Origin: Holosporaceae bacterium
GTDB lineage: Bacteria > Pseudomonadota > Alphaproteobacteria > UBA3830
Length of the DNA stretch: 8,020 nucleotides
Assembly (NCBI GenBank): GCA_031267195.1
Contig: JAIRZO010000083.1
Coordinates: 1-8,020, forward strand
Reading direction: 5' to 3'
Shown here: piece after piece, positions 6,064 to 8,020 of the stretch
How positions within the stretch are numbered: position 1 is the first letter of the stretch
How the letters are laid out: each line of letters opens with the position of its first letter
Notes under the pieces: model-generated
The model's input: the letters and a program-made list of their open reading frames with translations, nothing else
Told to the model about the DNA's origin: nothing
Database searches by the model: none
Translations under genes and position numbers: made by a program

Positions 6064-7626
6064 ATGACCGTTAAGAAAGAAGGTGAAGCTGTAGCAGAAA
6101 AGGTTAAATCCACAAGAAGCGATGATAATAAACAATTCTTGGGATTAAGAGCAATATTCTGGCCGATTCATTCGTTTGAATTGAAAAAATTTCTTCCGAT
6201 GGCCATTATGATGATGTGTATTCTGTTAAACTATAGCCTTGCCAGGGGTTTGAAGGATTCTCTGGTGGTAACGTCCATTGGCGAATCTGCGCTGCCGACC
6301 TTGAAATTATGGTTTGTGCTGCCAGGAGCCGTGATATTCATGATCATCTATTCGAAACTCCTGACAGTTTTTTCCAAAAACACGGTGTTCTACATCGTGG
6401 TCTCATCTTTTTTGCTATATTTTCTTCTATTCATTACGGTGCTATATCCTCAGCATGAGGCATTACACTTTAAATGTGCATCCTATTCGACAAAATTAAC
6501 ACAAACTCTCATGCTTCCCATCGAGCACTGGGTGTTTGCATCTTTCTATGTGATGGCAGAATTGTGGGGCAGTACCATGATTGGCCTCATGTTTTGGAAG
6601 TTTGCCAATGAAGTTACTCCGCTGCGCCAGTCGAAACGGTTCTATGCTATGTTCGGGTTTGTGGCCAATGCAGCGCTGATCATTTCGGGATTGTGCTTGG
6701 GCATGAACGAAGAAGATGCCGCTTCCTCATCGTCCAACGTTGATTGGGTTGCGTTGCCCTATCTCATTGGACTCATCATCCTATCTTGCATCATCATAAT
6801 GGCACTCTACTATTATCTCACTGAGTATGTACTGACGGATCCACTTCATTTTAATTCGGAAGAAATGAATAGCCAGAAAAAAAAGAAAAAAGAAAAACTC
6901 AGCGTTAGCGATGGATTTAAATATGTGTTGAAATCGAAATACTTAGGGCTCATCGCACTGCTGGTCATATGCTATGGCATCAGCATCAATTTAGTTGAAG
7001 TCATGTGGAAAGGTCAGGTCAAACTTATGTATCCGTCTAAAGCAGCATTCGCTAATTACATGGGCGAACTACAAATATGGACCGGACTTGCCACAATTGC
7101 GTTTATGCTCATTGGGACCAACATCATGCGGAAATATTCGTGGTTTCTGTCTGCTATGTTAACGCCACTGATGATTTTTGTTACGGGATTAATATTCTTC
7201 TTCTTTATCATCTTTAATTCCCACGTTACTCCATTTGTGGAGCAGTTCGGATTTACCGCTCTCGGAGTCGTCATCACCGTTGGTCTTTTGCAAAATGTAT
7301 TGTGCAAAGGAGTTAAGTACTCACTATTCGATCCCACGAAAGAGATGAGCTATATTCCATTGGACGATGAGCTTAAATCTAGAGGAAAAGTCGCCGTGGA
7401 TGTTGTTGGCAGTAGGCTAGGGAAATCCGGTGGAGCACTGATCCAGTTTGTGTTGGTTAATATCATCTATCATGTAACATCGATTGCAGCGTTGGCACCT
7501 CAGGTGGCGTTGATATTCTGCATTTTCATGTTTCTTTGGTTCTTTTCCGTTTCCTGTCTGAACAAAAAGTTTTTGGCTATTACCACAGCATTAAACGAAG
7601 AAAAAACAGCAATGAATTCCCAATAA
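6064..7626 (+). CDS. tlc: ATP/ADP translocase (Tlc/NTT nucleotide transporter)
   Basis: This inner-membrane carrier family (TC 2.A.12) swaps bacterial ADP for host ATP in intracellular bacteria and is shared with plastids. I chose the ATG at 6064 (520 residues) because GGAGA sits 6 bases upstream; a GTG at 6049 is in frame but would place that ribosome binding site inside the gene. The length is typical. About 11-12 hydrophobic segments span residues 43-500, with a Lys-rich cytoplasmic loop (SQKKKKKEKL) near 270 in the middle. The four charged residues shown to matter in plant NTT1 have counterparts here: K64 in RGLKDSLVVT, E166 in AELWG, E312 in NLVEVMWK, and K426 in KYSLFDPTKEMSYIP. The DVVGSRLGKSGGA motif follows near 447-459. 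No truncation or frameshift is seen. ATP/ADP exchange is the likeliest role, but paralogues carry other nucleotides or NAD, so substrate is inferred. Confidence 0.95.
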   Translation: MTVKKEGEAVAEKVKSTRSDDNKQFLGLRAIFWPIHSFELKKFLPMAIMMMCILLNYSLARGLKDSLVVTSIGESALPTLKLWFVLPGAVIFMIIYSKLLTVFSKNTVFYIVVSSFLLYFLLFITVLYPQHEALHFKCASYSTKLTQTLMLPIEHWVFASFYVMAELWGSTMIGLMFWKFANEVTPLRQSKRFYAMFGFVANAALIISGLCLGMNEEDAASSSSNVDWVALPYLIGLIILSCIIIMALYYYLTEYVLTDPLHFNSEEMNSQKKKKKEKLSVSDGFKYVLKSKYLGLIALLVICYGISINLVEVMWKGQVKLMYPSKAAFANYMGELQIWTGLATIAFMLIGTNIMRKYSWFLSAMLTPLMIFVTGLIFFFFIIFNSHVTPFVEQFGFTALGVVITVGLLQNVLCKGVKYSLFDPTKEMSYIPLDDELKSRGKVAVDVVGSRLGKSGGALIQFVLVNIIYHVTSIAALAPQVALIFCIFMFLWFFSVSCLNKKFLAITTALNEEKTAMNSQ

Positions 7627-7649
7627 TAATCATTTGTGATTCAAATGGA

Positions 7650-7757
7650 GATGATTAATCGCGAATTAGGAAGGAAAATGCACCTCAAATTATGGCTATC
7701 TTTAGACATATCGCATTGAATTTGTTGCAAAAATACAAGCAAACCATGCCTCGATAA
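7650..7757 (+). pseudogene. C-terminal remnant of an ISAs1-like transposase
   Basis: Translated in one frame, this stretch reads DD-stop-SRIRKENAPQ, then MAIFRHIALNLLQKYKQTM, then PR and a stop. This follows the C-terminal pattern of ISAs1-family DDE transposases (ED-SRIR-gnaP-nmAi-RhiALNLL). One stop codon (TAA, 7656-7658) lies inside the conserved block. After a second TAA at 7755-7757 the frame continues SI-stop, which could fit the family's usual 'IK-LRK' continuation with two codons changed to stops. No start, catalytic domain or terminal repeat is present, so it cannot be active. It begins about 24 bases after the translocase stop. The family name is from memory of the motif; a transposase origin is more certain than the exact family. 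Confidence 0.65.
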
Positions 7758-7867
7758 TCTATTTAGACGATAATCACTCTACTCTAACTCAAATCCTCTC
7801 TCAAAAATTTTCATGAGGTGACCCTGCTTCTCCCAGGTAACTACATGAACATGACTAGATTCTGTCG

Positions 7868-8020
7868 TCATGAGATTTTCAACCGAAGCATGATGCATCT
7901 GATTTGAACTGCGGCGAGGAACGATTTGAAGTTTTTAGCGTATCTAGTGGCGATACCTCTCCAATCTTTCAGTCGCAGGAAGGTATTTTCTATGATACCA
8001 TTTCTCACAATCAATTAATG
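7868..8020 (-). pseudogene. C-terminal end of an IS5-like transposase, probably broken
   Basis: On the minus strand, 48 codons between TAA (8015-8017) and TGA (7868-7870) include IIENTFLRLKDWRGIATRYA, followed by KNFKSFLAAV and QIRC. This is the familiar end of IS5-type DDE transposases: the catalytic Glu of the DDE triad lies in the 'IEN-F-RLKDWR-IATRY' block, here the Glu after NGII. The upstream TAA is in frame and only about nine codons before that Glu, so the copy is probably interrupted by a stop or frameshift; the rest lies beyond the window. The fragment looks richer in G/C than the flanking DNA, consistent with a later arrival. I could not identify a terminal inverted repeat. Transposase identity is strong; broken status is inferred from one stop. 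Confidence 0.72.

Larger units (their letters stand above)
7627..8020. other. Stretch without intact genes: IS graveyard downstream of the translocase
   Basis: This stretch holds the two transposase remnants described separately, on opposite strands, and about 110 bases between them (7758-7867) in which I recognise nothing. Part of that gap (about 7786-7806) is C/T-rich. Just after the translocase stop, CATTTG-TGATT-CAAATG (7631-7647) can pair as a 6-bp hairpin but has no following T-run, so it is at best a weak terminator. Confidence 0.6.

Noticed and set aside
7056..7337. Minus-strand open frame opposite the translocase
   Set aside because: It is antisense to the conserved C-terminal half of the translocase and has no start signal or family resemblance.
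7631..7647. CATTTG-TGATT-CAAATG as a terminator after the translocase
   Set aside because: The short AT-rich stem has no following T-run, so it is not convincing as an intrinsic terminator.
1..8020. CRISPR array, phage module or defence operon
   Set aside because: No regularly spaced repeats and no cas, toxin-antitoxin, restriction or phage structural genes are visible.

Overview
The window looks like chromosomal DNA from an AT-rich, host-associated alphaproteobacterium. The best guess is an obligate intracellular lineage of the Rickettsiales or Holosporales type. Three things point there. The IF-2 N-terminus carries the alphaproteobacterial SFSHG(K/R)SK signature, and NusA is of alphaproteobacterial type. 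There is a full-length nucleotide transport protein (Tlc/NTT ATP/ADP translocase), a family found in bacteria that take ATP from a host cell and in plastids. Decayed insertion-sequence pieces are also present. No species can be named from sequence reading alone.

Layout: bases 1-2547 are on the minus strand and hold nusA followed by infB, which runs off the left edge. The ylxR gene usually found between them is absent, and no rimP lies upstream of nusA. A gene-free region of about 400 bases (2548-2950) separates nusA from the divergent plus-strand genes and carries a plausible promoter in each direction. The plus strand then reads rplI (ribosomal protein bL9, without rpsF or rpsR beside it), a 121-residue protein of unknown function, and a KimA-like potassium permease of the APC superfamily. 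Gaps of 89 and 25 bases suggest these three may share a transcript. After a very AT-rich leader of about 160 bases comes the ATP/ADP translocase.

The last 394 bases contain no intact gene. They hold a stop-riddled C-terminal piece of an ISAs1-like transposase on the plus strand, starting about 24 bases after the translocase stop. The C-terminal end of an IS5-like transposase follows on the minus strand and runs towards the right edge.

Functionally, the left half is core transcription and translation machinery. The right half is membrane transport suited to life in host cytoplasm: ATP/ADP exchange and K+ uptake. I found no clear new defence, mobile or RNA system. The most useful leads are the KimA-like transporter beside the translocase, the unknown protein between rplI and that transporter, and the IS debris behind the translocase.
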